Origin: Cannabis sativa
Taxonomy: Eukaryota > Streptophyta > Magnoliopsida > Rosales > Cannabaceae
Reading direction: 5' to 3'
DNA length: 64,000 nt
Assembly (NCBI RefSeq): GCF_029168945.1
Contig: NC_083605.1
Location: 36,655,280-36,719,279, forward strand
Shown: positions 11,701 to 22,981 of the stretch, in pieces
Position numbering within the stretch: the stretch's first letter is position 1
Layout of the letters: each line of letters starts with the position of its first letter
Notes under the pieces: model-generated
Databases searched by the model: none
Seen by the model: only the letters and a program-made list of their open reading frames with translations
What the model was told of the DNA's origin: nothing
Translations under genes and position numbers: made by a program

Positions 11701-14700
11701 GAGATCGAATATCTTAATAATAATCAAGCTCATTATTTAAAGTGAGTTGTATTTTCTTTGATTCTCTTTATTTAATTCATTTATTTTAAATATATATTAA
11801 TTTAAAATTTCCAATTTAGAATGAAAAATTCTAAATATAAATTTTAATTTAATATTTATAAATTTAAATTAGATGGATATGAAAATAACATGAATTATTT
11901 CCATCTTAGTAATAATTTCCAATAAATATTTAGAAAAATATTCAATTTAAGTTGTTACAAAATTAATATAAATTAATTTACAACTCAAATTTAATTTTCT
12001 ATAAATATATATTTCATTTCAAAAAATTAAAGTATTTAAGAATACAATTTTCGAAAATGCATGTTAAAATAAAAAATTAATCCTGGAAAAATTATTCTAA
12101 TTTAATGTTGGCCCAAAATTAATTAATAAAATTAATTTACAACAAAAAATATAATTTTCCTATTTAATTAAATTTATAAGAAAAATTTCAAATATTTAAG
12201 TATGATGATGAAAATCAACTTAAATATTAATTTTCTATTTAATTAAATACACTAGAAAAATACTTCAAGCAAAAATATCATCTATCTAGATTTTCCTTTG
12301 ACTAATTAATTCAATTTCTAATAACATACTTTAATTCAATTTATTTTAAATTAATCAATAAATGAAAAAATCATTGATTTAAGTTGATCCAAGAATTAAT
12401 TAAAATAAATAATTAATTTACAACTTAATCTATTTTTCAAGATAAAATTCAAAATTCTAGCATTTAAGAAATGCAATTTCGAAAATTGATTAATAAAATA
12501 AAGAAAAAATATATTTTGAAAATTATTTAAATTTAGTTGAAAAAAAATTTCAACTAAAAATAATTTTCTATTTAATTAAATGTCATGAAAAAGAAATATT
12601 TAAGTATGATGATAAAAATCAACTTAGATATTCAATTTTCAAATTAATTAAATGTATTAAATTCCAGAAATAAATAATTAAGTGTAGAGAAGGCTTAATT
12701 ATTAGTCTCTAGTTTAATACTAGGAAAAATATACATAAAGTAAATTGTACCAAAATTAATTATATAAATAATTAATTTCACAATGTATAATATTTTCCTA
12801 TTTAATATTAGAAATAATAAGTAGTCTAGAAATAACTATCTAGAAAATATCTTATTTGACTAAGTATCTTTTCCACAAAATTTGAAAAAAATATCTAATT
12901 TAAGTTGTATTAGAAAAAATCTAGAACTTAAATATTTTTCAAATTTAAATTTAATTAAATATCAAAAATTAAGTTGTAACCACTTAATTTGAAAATATTC
13001 CATTTTAAGTTAATATTCGAAAAGATATTAACTTAAAAAATATCTAAAGAATCTTAATAACCAATGCCTAAAATTCCTCAACTTAATTTTGAAATTTGAA
13101 ATTCAAAAGATATTCAGATTTAAGTTGGTTAGTTGTAGATAACTAAATATCAACTTAAATAGGAATATTTAATGAAAAATTTAAATTAAGCTCCAGAAAC
13201 AATCTAGATGGTTATAATTCTATATTTAATTAAATACAAGAAAATACATATAGTTTAGCTTAGAATAAAGAATTCTTTAAACTATAATTTTCTTAAATTA
13301 ATTTCAAAATAAATGAAATTAATTATGTTGCTAATCAATTTTATTAGGTTAAACTAGTGTAATTAACCTAGTACAGTTGTTCAAATTAGGCAAATGGGCC
13401 TTCACAATTGGGGTGGTTCATGTGAGGGGGTGCTGGGTTCAGTATGTCGTACCCACTTCTATGGCTCCCAACTCTCACACAAGGCCCAAAAGAGAGGAAT
13501 TTAACCTTAATAAGAACAACTGTTATTAATTGAATAAGCCCAATAACTAAATGGGCCTAAATAAATTCTATCAAGAACTATGATAATTTATTTTAGCAAC
13601 AACAACCTATATGTATCTATAATCAAATTAAACACATAGGCTCACACAGGCACACTTTGGATGGATCCTATCATGTTGCTAGGTCATACACAGATGAAAG
13701 AAGATTGTAAATATACCTGTTACAAATTATTATCTTGACCAAGGGAGCCATCAGATCATTAGATCTGGCAAAAAGTAACCATGGCTATTTGCAATCAAGT
13801 AATAAAGGTTTTGAAAACTTACAAACAAGCTAAAACACATACTCCTGCAACAAGGTTAGCTGGATAGTTGGATGTAGGATTTATTTAATTTTAAATTAAA
13901 TAATTAATTTCGAAATAATTAATTAATTAAAAAATAATTTTTCGAAATTTTTTTAAAAAAAATTGAATCATTCAAAATTTAAAAAAAAAATTAATTTAAA
14001 ATTAAACCTACAATTTTGAAAAATTAGGTTTCAACCAACCTAAATATCATTTCAAAATTTGCTAACTACTTTTAAAATTTAAATGTTATTTTATAAATAA
14101 AAATTAGAAAAGATAAGTTAAATATCTTTTTCAGATTTTAAATTTAATTTAAACAAAATTTAAAAGTTAGCAAAATATCTTACATCTATTTAAAATTACA
14201 TGATTATAATTATCTTATTTTAAATTTAAATAAGGTCAAAATATCTAAAAAAGATTTAATTTAAAAAATATATATAAAATCTGACCTTAAATTTAAAATT
14301 AAGATAAGATATAATCAAATTTAAAAATAAGATAGATTTTTAAGCAAGAAGATAGATACTAATTCTATTCAAATTCAAATTACACTAACATCTTGAATTA
14401 AATTTAAAAAATATTAAATTAATTCAAAATGATAATTAGAATTGAATTAGGAATAGTAATAGTATAAATACAAAACTATACAAAAAATCGGAAGTTAATT
14501 CCATGTAAAAGCATGAAAAATCGAAGAAAAACGAAAAAATTGTGAATTGTACGGACAGTTTTCGGGATCGCAGGAAAATTTCAGCACAACTCCGATTTTT
14601 TCGAATCTTCAAAAAATCATAACTAATTCAAATAAAATCGAAATTGAGTTCTGTAAAAGGCTAACTTGCTTAATTTTTTCCATACTATCCAATAAAAATA

Positions 14701-14845
14701 ATTCCAGAAACATAATCGCAATTAGTTTTCACGAAAATTTACAAACATCAATCAATCATCAAATAACACTCAATACAACATGATACCATCCAAAAACATA
14801 CAAACAATCGTTTTAAAGTCCAAATTTCTTGCAAGTAAATCAATT
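11700..14845 (-). other. AT-rich untranslated leader of element B
   Basis: About 3.1 kb of very AT-rich non-coding sequence, collinear with the leader of element C. It includes the conserved block at 13380-13760 also seen in A. An imperfect inverted repeat near 14228-14292 (taaggtca ... tgacctta) occurs in B and C but not at the corresponding place in A (about 5540). No coding signal seen. Confidence 0.65.
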
Positions 14846-14863
14846 ACCATGGCTCTGAGGCCA
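14846..14863 (-). other. Primer-binding site (element B)
   Basis: Minus-strand TGGCCTCAGAGCCATGGT, two bases inside the 5' LTR end at 14866. Identical to the site in A and C. Confidence 0.8.
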
Positions 14864-14865
14864 GT

Positions 14866-16771
14866 TGTTGGAAATTATTTTACCAGGATCTTAGATCTAC
14901 TCTCAAGTATGTTGATTAACACCCTAAATATGAACTTTCTAAAACGATGAAATAAACACAAAATAAACACATATAAAGTTTAGGAAACCTTACATTGGGT
15001 GCAGCGTAATTAAATGACTCCTTCCGTTCAGATATCTAGCCATTGATTCCTTTCTGTAGCAGAGCATTATCAATATCTGAACCTGGATCTCTTTCTCTGA
15101 ATCCTTGAGGCTGAAACTCCTTTGCTGATGATCTTTCTTCACGATCTTCCTCACTATGATTAAGGTATCACTTGTTGTGTGTGGGCACTACTCATACACT
15201 AAGGATTTCGAAATTCAAGAGGGAAGAGAAAGAAGAAGTGGCAGCTAAAGATAGGGAGAGAGAAAGGCTCAGGTTTTTCTCTGAAGGAAAAATAGAAAAT
15301 TTAAGTGTAATTTTCCTGAAGCCTTCACTATCTATTTATAGCATTCCACTAGGGTTAGGTTTGAATTATTTGGCATTAAAATAATGAAAATATCAGAGGG
15401 AAAACCCTACAAAAGTGGCCGGCCATGCAAGGTGGATTTGGGCCTCACTTTTTGCAATTTTGCAGTTTTATCTTTTCTGCATCTGATTTTCTCAAAAACG
15501 CCAATTTTCTAATTCAACCATTTAAATGCCAATTCTAACTATTTAATAACTATAAATAATTATTAAATAATATTGTCATTTATCATATTTATTAATTGAA
15601 CCATACAAAGTATCATAATTAACAAATATGCCCCTATAAACTCTTTCTTTACAATTTCGCCTTTACTTAGTGAAAAATTCACAAATAGACACAGTCTAAT
15701 TTGAGAATTATAATTGATTAATCAAAACCAATTACATGAGTCTTACAAGCAATATTATCTCAACTAGTGGGGGGACCATGGGTCTATATAACCGAGCTTC
15801 CAATAAGTAGATCAAGAATTTAGGACTAAAATTCACTGACTTATTAATTCTTCGTTGAATCCACGCATAGAACTTAGAATTGCACTCTCAGTATATAGAA
15901 TGCTCTATATGTTCCACCATATAGACACATCATTAGTCATCCATTGTTATAATCCTAATGTGATCAATGATCCTCTATATGAATGATCTACACAGTAAAG
16001 GGATTAGATTACCGTAACACCCTACTATGTATTTTATCCTTAAAACACTTGACCCCGTATAAATGATATTTCAACTTATGCGAAATGAGATCTCCACCAT
16101 TTATTTTCGTTTGGTCAAGCTCGAAGGAGATCATCCTTTGCTTACTATTCACGAGATAGAAGCTATAGATTCCATGTTTATGCTAGCGCTCCCACTCAAT
16201 TGCACTACCGTGTTCCCAAAATGTACGTGTCACCCTGACCTAAAAGTAGGCTTAACTAATAAATCAAAGAACACGAATAGCCTTTCAAGATTGAGCCTAA
16301 TCATAACAGGATTAAGATCATTTGATCTAGGATCAACTTGGCGATATTGACTTGAATAGATTTTACGGTAAGTTTAATTAAATCTAAGTCGAAGTTCAAT
16401 ATCGGTCCCTTCCGATGCATACTCTATGCATCCAACCTTAGCTTTACTTTAACCAATGTTCTGGAAAGAACATAGTATTTCTCTAAATACGAGTAAACTC
16501 TTGTTGTAGATTATCATATCAGTAAAACCCTGTGTCTGATAAATCTAGGAAACTTTATTCACATAGTCATGTTTACTTTCCAATGTGTTGACGGCACAAT
16601 AAATAGGATCAAGTATGTGAAAAGGGTTTCAGATGAATCTATACATTATGTACATATAATCATGAAATAAATCATGTGAACCATGCAACATTAAATGTTA
16701 TTTCTGATCTATATTAATAAGTAAATCTGATTATATTGAAATGAGTTATATTTAGGGCATGAAACCCAACA
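14866..16771 (-). repeat. 5' LTR of element B
   Basis: 1906-bp LTR ending TGTTGGG...CAACA on its strand, same family as LTR A. Its outer ~150 bp (plus 16625-16750) match the LTRs of element C and the 8016-8519 fragment, not A or E. At 16772 the sequence switches abruptly to integrase-coding sequence of element D. Confidence 0.92.
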
Positions 16772-17150
16772 AGGTGGACTGGTAAACCACCTGACCTGTC
16801 TAATTTGAAAGTTTACAGGATGTGCAGCTTATGCACATCAAAGTGTAGGCAAGTTAGAGCCTAGGACTCTAAAATGTGTGTTTCTGGGTTACCCCGAGGG
16901 TGTAAAGGGCTATAGATTGTTGGTAAAAGGGAAAGGAGGTTTCAAAACTCTCATTAGTAGAGATGTGATTTTTCAAAAAAATGATTTTCCTTGTAAAAAT
17001 ACTAATGAGCTTGATGCAGGTTCCACAGAAACTAACCCTGCACGTACATCTATTGGAGTCACTCAAACCGGCCCAACTAAAGTGGAGCCGAATCCAGATC
17101 AGGTGAAACCAATTCAAATGGAACCTCAAGAAGCACCAAATTAGGTGGAA
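16772..17150 (+). pseudogene. Copia integrase C-terminal region (element D)
   Basis: Reading WTGKPPDLSNLKV, then after a 1-bp insertion GCAAYAHQSVGKLEPRTLK followed by CVFLGYPEGVKGYRL: the typical copia integrase C-terminal stretch leading to a Pro/Thr-rich linker (GVTQTGPTKVEPNPDQVKP). The frame ends at TAG near 17142. Truncated on the left by insertion of element B. Confidence 0.82.
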
Positions 17151-17166
17151 CAAATTCAGGTGGAAC

Positions 17167-18299
17167 GTGAAGTTCAAGATGAAGAAGACAGGAATCAGGA
17201 AGACCTTACAGAATATTAGCTTACAAGAGATAGAGCTAGAAGAGTTCCTAAACCTAACCAGAAGTATAGTTACAATGTGTGGGATGAGAGTATTGCCTAT
17301 GCCTATATGTGCAAACTTAAAGCTGAGATCTATGAGCCTCAATCTTATGAAGAAGCACTTAAAGACAGAAATTACAAGGCTTGGTTGAAAGCAATGAAGG
17401 AGGAAATGTACTCTCATAAAGAATAAGACTTGGAGAGTTGTACTCAGACCCGATGGCAAGAGTGTGGTATCTTGCAAATGGCTTTTCAAAGTCAAGGAAG
17501 GGAGGACCGAGGATGAACCGGTAAGGTTCAAAGCGAGATTGGTGGCAAATGGGTTCACACAGAAAGAAGGGGTAGACTTTACAGAAATATTCTCAACAGT
17601 GGTGAAATATAAGACTATAAGGTTGATGCTCTCACTAGCTACTCAGTTTGACATGGAGATTGACCAAATGGATGTGACCACAACTTTTCTACATGGGGAC
17701 CTAGAAGAGGACATTTATATGGAGCAGCCAAAGGGGTTTGTGGCTAAATGCAAGGAAGACCATGTTTGCAAGCTTGACAAGTCTCTATATGGATTGAAGC
17801 GATCCCTGAGACAATGGAACAAACGGTTTGACACTTTTATGACCAAACAGGGGTTCAATAGAAGTTATTATGACCACTATTTGTACTTTAAAGGTTCGGA
17901 AATTGCTAAAGTCATTTACTTGCTACTTTATGTGGATGATATGCTAATAATTAGCAAGGAAAGGTCAAATGTAAACAAGGTCAAGGATTTGCTTAAGTCG
18001 GAATTTGAAATGAAGGACATAGGTGTGGCTACTAAGATTTTGGGGATCAACATTCTAAGGGACAGACGCAAAGGGAAACTCATGCTACATCAAGAAGACT
18101 ATATCAACAAGATCATAGAAAAGCTTTCTATGAAAGATTCAAAGGCTGTTTCACAGCCGATTACCAACCAATACCTTATGTCTAAATTTATGTGCCCGAA
18201 GACAAAGTTAGAGCAAGAAGAGATGGCTAATGTTCCCTACTCTAATGCAGTAGGGTCCATAATGTACTTGATGGTTAGTACTAGACCTGACCTTACTTA
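17167..18299 (+). pseudogene. Copia reverse transcriptase (element D), interrupted by a solo LTR
   Basis: After frame changes, including a 1-bp deletion near 17410 (MYS-LIKNKTW), the main frame from 17464 shows VSCKWLFKVKEG, FKARLVANGFTQKEGVDFTE, QMDVTTTFLHGDLEEDIYME, KLDKSLYGLK, the catalytic LLYVDDMLI and NVPYSNAVGSIMYLMVSTRP. Coding stops at DLTY where solo LTR E enters at 18300. The reading resumes at 20207 with TYAISVLSRFM, so the protein sequence is continuous across the insertion once the actta duplication is removed. Confidence 0.88.
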
Positions 18300-20206
18300 T
18301 GTTAGAAATTATTTTACCAGGATCTTAGATCTACTCACAAGTATGTTGATTAACACCCTAAATATGAACTTCTAAAACGATTATAAAATAAACACATATA
18401 AAGTATGAGAAACCTTACATTGGGTGCAGCGGAATATTATGTCTCCTTCCGTTCAGCTCTCTAACCCTTGTATCCTTTCTGTCGTAGAGTATTATCAAGA
18501 TCTCAACCTGGATCTCTTTCTCTCCTTTCTTTAGTGCTGAAACTCCTTCTTGTTGAATGTCTTTCTTCACGATCTTCCTCCCTATGATTAAGGTATCACT
18601 TGCTGTGTGTGGGCACTACTCTAACACTAAGAGGTTCAAAATTATTCAAGGAAGAAGAAGAGTATGAAGGTGGCGGCTAGAGTTTAGAAAGAGAAGGCTC
18701 AGGTTTTTCTCTGAAGGAAACCAGAAGTAAAAGTGTTAATTTCCTGAAGCCTTCACTATCTATTTATAGCATTCCACATAGCGTTAGGTTTGAATTATTT
18801 GGCATTAAAAAAATAAAAATATCAGATGATAAAGCCTATAAAAGTGGCCGGCCATGGTTATGTGGATTTGGGCCTCACTTTTTACAAATTTGCAGTTTTA
18901 TCATTTCTGCATCTCATTTTCTCAAAAACGCCAATTTTCAAATTCAACCATTTAAATGCCAATTCTAACTATTTAATAACTATAAATAATTATTAAATAA
19001 TATTGTCATTTATCATATTTATTAATTGAACCATACAAAGTATCATAATTAACAAATATGCCCGAAAAACTCTTTCTTTACAATTTCGCCCTTACTTAGT
19101 GAAAAATTCACAAATAGACATAGTCTAATTTGAGAATTATAATTGATTAATCAAAACCAATTAAATGAGTCTTACAAGTAATATTATCTCAACTAGTGGG
19201 GGGACAATGGGTCTATATAACCGAGCTTCCAATAAGCAGATCAAGAATTTATAACCTAAATTCACTGACTTATTAATTCTTCGTTGAATTCACGCATAGA
19301 ACTTAGAATTGCACTCTCAGTAAATATAACGTTCTATATGTTCCACCATATAGACACGTCATTAGTTATCCATTGTTATAAATCTAATTTGATCAATGAT
19401 CCTCTATATAAATGATCTACACTGTAAAGGGATTAGATTACCGTAACACCCTACAATGTATTTTATCCTTAAAACACTTAACCCCGTATAAATGATATTT
19501 CAGCTATGTGAAATGAGTACTCCACCATTTATTTTCGTTTGGTCAAGCTCGATGGAGATCATCCTTTACTTACTATTCGTCAGATAGAAGCTGTAGATTC
19601 CATATTTATGTTAGCGCTCCCACTCAATTGCACTACCGTGCTCTCAAAATGTAGGTATCACCCTGAGCCAAAAGTAGGCTTAACTAACAAATCAAAGAAC
19701 ACGAATAACACTCTTGAGATTGAGCCTAATCATTTCAGGATTTAGATCATTTGATCTAGGATCAACTAGGCGATATTGACTTGAATAGATATTACGGTAA
19801 GTTTAATAAATCTATGTCAAAGTTCAATATCGGTCCCTTCTGATGCATACTCCATGCACTCAACCTGAGCTTTACTTTAACCAATGCTCTGGAAAGAACA
19901 TAGCATTTCTCCAAATGCAAGTAAACTCTGTTGTAGATTATCATATCAGTAAAACCCTGTGTCTGATAAATCTAGGAAACTTTATTCACATAGTCATGTT
20001 TACTTTCCAATGTGTTGACAGCACAATAAACAGGATCAAGTATCTGAAAAGGGTTTCAGATGAATTTATAAATCAAATAGACAAGCAATTGATAAGATGA
20101 ACCAAAACATACACAAATGAATGAAAAATACTTCTGTTTCTTTATTGATGTTGAATAAAATGGATTACATTGAAATGGAGTTTTATTTAGGGCATAAAAC
20201 CCAACA
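18300..20206 (-). repeat. Solo LTR E inside element D
   Basis: 1907-bp LTR with TGTT...AACA ends, flanked by a perfect 5-bp target duplication actta (18295-18299 and 20207-20211). It has no internal region, PBS or polypurine tract, so it is a solo LTR left by LTR-LTR recombination. Its outer ~150 bases match the LTR of element A rather than B or C. It splits an RT codon series of element D exactly. Confidence 0.93.
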
Positions 20207-20800
20207 ACTTATGCAATCAGTGTGCTAAGCAGGTTCATGTTTAGTTTTGGGAAAGAGCATTGGAAAGCCATGAAATGGCTTAGGTACATCTAAGTTGGGA
20301 TTGGTCCATCAGGGTCACCAAACACATCGGAACATTGAAGGGTTCACAGATGCAGATTATGCGGGGGACAGGGACACTAAAAGATCTACTTCGACCTACT
20401 TTTTCTTAACAGGGGAAATTGTACTAGTTGGAAAGTACAATTACAGCCAGTAGTGGCTTTGTCCACTACTGAATCTGAATATATAGCTACTACAGAAGCT
20501 ATTAAAGAGGCCTTATGGTTAAAAGGACTTATGGAGGAGCTGAAGTTAATGAAAAAGGCTCCTAGAATCTACTCCGATAGTCAGAGCAGCATCTATTTGT
20601 GCAAAAACTCAGTTTTTCATGATAGGACAAAACACATTGAGATAATATATCACTTTATCAGGGATAAAGTTTCACAAGGACAGATCGGGATAGACAAAGT
20701 GCCTACTGAAGTGAATCCATTAGACATGGGCACAAAGGTGGTGTCCCTCAATAAGTTTAAGCTTTGCTTAAGCTTATTGTGGATTGACACAGGTTGGTAA
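20207..20800 (+). pseudogene. Copia RT end and RNase H (element D)
   Basis: Continues element D after solo LTR E: TYAISVLSRF, FGKEHWKAMKWLRYI, then a stop and frame changes. RNase H follows: FTDADYAGDRDTKRS and, in the frame from 20453, ALSTTESEYIATTEAIKEAL, LKLMKKAPRIYSDSQSS and NSVFHDRTKHIEI, the closing region of copia RNase H. The reading terminates at TAA near 20798. Not functional because of the breaks upstream. Confidence 0.87.
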
Positions 20801-20873
20801 AACCCTTAATGGGTTCGAGCTAAGACCCTCAGTTACACTCAAACAATAACAAAGATATCCGTGTACAGTTCAT

Positions 20874-20892
20874 ATGGGGTTTAGGAGGAAAT
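20874..20892 (+). other. Polypurine tract of element D
   Basis: Purine-rich atggggtttaggaggaaat immediately precedes the TGTTGAATT start of the 3' LTR. Confidence 0.7.
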
Positions 20893-21081
20893 TGTTGAAT
20901 TAAACCCCATATTACCTATACACTGTAAAAACTAGATTATTACACAGAGATTTACAAGGCAGTAAAATAATCCCAAGGTGGCCTTTGGCCTCTATTAACC
21001 TAGACAAAAGCAATTAAGTTAGTGACAAAGTTGATTAACACTTTGTAACTAACTCTCCTCTCTTTGTGCTATAATCCAACA

Positions 21082-21089
21082 TATATAAA
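21082..21089 (+). promoter_or_regulatory. TATA box of LTR D
   Basis: TATATAAA in the context catatataaaaaccagcag, about 190 bp into the LTR. The same box is present in the fragment at 46432-46932. It implies a short U3 and a long R/U5. Confidence 0.6.
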
Positions 21090-21631
21090 AACCAGCAGGA
21101 GCAACAATTAAGTAAGAGGCAGAGAAACAAAACTCAGAGTAGTACTATAGAAACAGAAACAGAAAATTAGAGGCATAACAATATACAACAAAATCAGATC
21201 CTTTTCACAGAGAAGAAATAAACTGTTTTTTGGGGGAGTTTTTTGGAGGAGGCTTACAATGGAGTATGCTTTGGAACCCAAGGTGTGGTTCAGATATCCA
21301 AGACCTCAGGAAGATTGCTCATGCAACAAAGAAGAAATACACAACAGTTAGTACAAAATCTGAGAGAAACAGAGAGAAGAGAGTGGAAGAAAATACTGTA
21401 AACATATTCGGATTACCAAACAATACCCGTGTGTTTTGGAATCCCACCTTTTGTAATCATCTAATCATTGAAGATCCATAGTAAACGAGGCAAGCTCGAA
21501 GAGGACGTACCCAGCACGATTTTAGGGAACCTCTATAAAACCCGGTGTTATTTCTTCCTTTTCTTTTTTGCACTTTTATTGCTCTGTGTTTTATTTAATT
21601 TCTGCTTGGAATTTTTTGGGTATTTTGTTGG

Positions 21632-21669
21632 TGTTCTTCGTGTTCTTCAGAGAAGAACAACGAAGAACA
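21632..21669 (+). other. Hairpin 1 in LTR D
   Basis: Stem TGTTCTTCG / CGAAGAACA (9 bp), then TGTTCTTC / GAAGAACA (8 bp) with a single bulged A and an AGA loop. Falls in the transcribed part of the LTR. Confidence 0.7.
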
Positions 21670-21753
21670 AGGCTCGGTTTTAAGGGGGTTGTTCGAACTG
21701 GGCAGAGCGTGATTTCTGGGTTTAATTTTCGGTTTTTTTGGGCTGTGATTGGT

Positions 21754-21802
21754 GCTGCTGTCTTCGTGTTCTTCAGAGAAGAACATCGAAGACGAAGGCA
21801 GC
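21754..21802 (+). other. Hairpin 2 in LTR D
   Basis: Stem GTCTTCG / CGAAGAC, then TGTTCTTC / GAAGAACA with one bulged T and an AGA loop, closed further out by GCTGC / GCAGC. Same architecture as hairpin 1 about 120 bp upstream, with matched changes in both outer arms. Confidence 0.7.
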
Positions 21803-22250
21803 TCTAGGGTTTCTCTGCTAGGATTTTCAAAGTGGAGGCTAGGCCGTGTGTGTTTGAGTGTTTGAATGCTAAAGAGGGAATATATATATGTTTGATGCAA
21901 TTTAGGGTTTCTAAATAATATAGAAACGACTAGTACATGAAATAGGGGCTATTGTTTGTGGGATTTAAAATCAAGGGTCAAACTTGTGCTTTGACTAAGG
22001 ATTAAAGGTCAGGTTTTACCTTGTATTTGATTTGTTTCCTTTGCTGTGGTGTAGGTTAATTTAGGAATAAATTCCTACAGAGCCTTTCTCTCTAAATAAT
22101 TTTTGAACTCATGAATCACTTTTTGCACCACAAACATCAGACCAAATTAAATAGTCAAAACAAAAATGATCACGAAAAAAGTCCCATCAAAACTACCATT
22201 AAGCATTGAGAAAATAAATACACAAATATTGTATAAACTAGATTGAAGTT

Positions 22251-22265
22251 ACGTGCAATGCACGT
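22251..22265. other. Perfect 15-nt palindrome
   Basis: ACGTGCAATGCACGT, symmetric about its central A, in the context ttgaagttacgtgcaatgcacg. A near copy with one altered arm base is at 46264-46278 in unit 2. At the corresponding place in unit 1/2 (28827) it is deleted. Possibly a transposon terminus or protein-binding site; no assignment made. Confidence 0.5.
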
Positions 22266-22780
22266 ATATTTAGTTGTATTTTTTAATTTTATTTTTAGAT
22301 AGTGTATTATGATATCTATACTATATCATTTATAGTATAATTTAATAAATAATCATTTTTAAAGTAATTTAAAAAATACATAATAATATATTCAAGAGAG
22401 AAAAAAGAGAACAATGTGTTAAGTTTTAATAAATTCTTAATTCTTGTTTATAATATAAGATAATTATAGGAGATATTTTTAATTTTGTATCACCTCAATT
22501 ATTTAAATATCAAAAATAGATAAAACCATTAATTACTGTGATATTTTATTAATATGACGAAGACAACAATGAATAATAGTAATATGTTCTTCTAACCCCT
22601 TTTCATTTAACACATTTCAATCTAACATCCAATGAGTAAAAACTATTATTATATGAAAATGTTGTGCAAACATAAGAAACATCTCTCATATCAATAGATT
22701 CCTTGACTATATTGTAGCCATTTGTTACTTGTAACCCGAAAAAAAGACAACATTGAGTAAAAGATTTGCCATGAAAAAAC

Positions 22781-22981
22781 TCATCAGTGAACAGCAAATT
22801 AGATTGGGTTTTGATGTACATCATTTGATGTTAAGGACATTGCACTGATGTCAAATAATAAAAGATATGCTCCAAAACTTGCAAATCCACAACCAACATT
22901 AAAAAAATTTCTTAAACTTCCTCCATCGTTCAAAAATTTTGTTTGAAAAGTTTGAACATCTACCATTTTAATCACATACAC
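22781..22981 (-). pseudogene. PMT-type methyltransferase fragment (QUA2/DUF248-like)
   Basis: Minus-strand frame reading MVDVQTFQTKF, GGSLRNFFNVGCGFASFGAY, LLLFDISAMSLTSNDVHQNPI, then a stop where the family has Gln, then FAVH and another stop. The pattern VGCGxASFGAxL ... AMS ... DxHxxQIQFA is the SAM-binding motif I of the plant PMT family, Golgi proteins linked to pectin methylation. Only about 60 residues of a roughly 600-residue protein are visible. No complementary parts are seen nearby, so this is a short captured or retro-derived pseudogene fragment, present only in unit 1. Confidence 0.6.

Larger units (their letters stand above)
8016..16771 (-). mobile_element. Non-autonomous Ty1/copia element B (interrupted by element A)
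   Basis: Minus-strand element with a 5' LTR at 14866-16771, PBS, a 3-kb AT-rich leader, a decayed gag-pol of about 2.8 kb, a polypurine tract, and the first 504 bases of its 3' LTR (8519 down to 8016), after which element A begins. The internal region (8520-14865, 6346 bp) is nearly the same length and structure as that of the complete element C (6365 bp), including the same loss of coding capacity. It sits inside the integrase gene of element D, with flank aggtg at 16772-16776 expected to be duplicated outside the window. Confidence 0.88.
16772..22079 (+). mobile_element. Ty1/copia element D, 3' part (broken, hosts B and solo LTR E)
   Basis: Plus-strand copia remnant: integrase C-terminus (16772-17150), RT (17167-18299), a solo LTR of another family (18300-20206), the RT/RNase H continuation (20207-20800), a polypurine tract and a 3' LTR (20893-22079, TG...CA). 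The 5' half lies to the left of element B, outside the window. The right flank gagcc (22080-22084) matches, with one change, the tagcc before a D-type LTR fragment at 46432. Several frameshifts and stops make it the oldest element of the nest. Confidence 0.85.
20893..22079 (+). repeat. 3' LTR of element D
   Basis: 1187 bp beginning TGTTGAATTAA and ending TTCCTACA. The first ~500 bases recur at 46432-46932 with several substitutions. The end is set by TG...CA symmetry and by the resumption of duplicated flanking sequence (gagcctttctctct, also at 28987). It contains a TATA box and two strong hairpins. The short open frames here are not conserved features. Confidence 0.8.

Noticed and set aside
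16869..17558. 229-codon minus-strand frame
   Set aside because: It is the complement of integrase/RT coding sequence of element D and has no family resemblance of its own.
21468..21900. Overlapping frames on both strands in LTR D
   Set aside because: They are created by the inverted-repeat hairpins and are not conserved in the 46432 copy, which ends before them.
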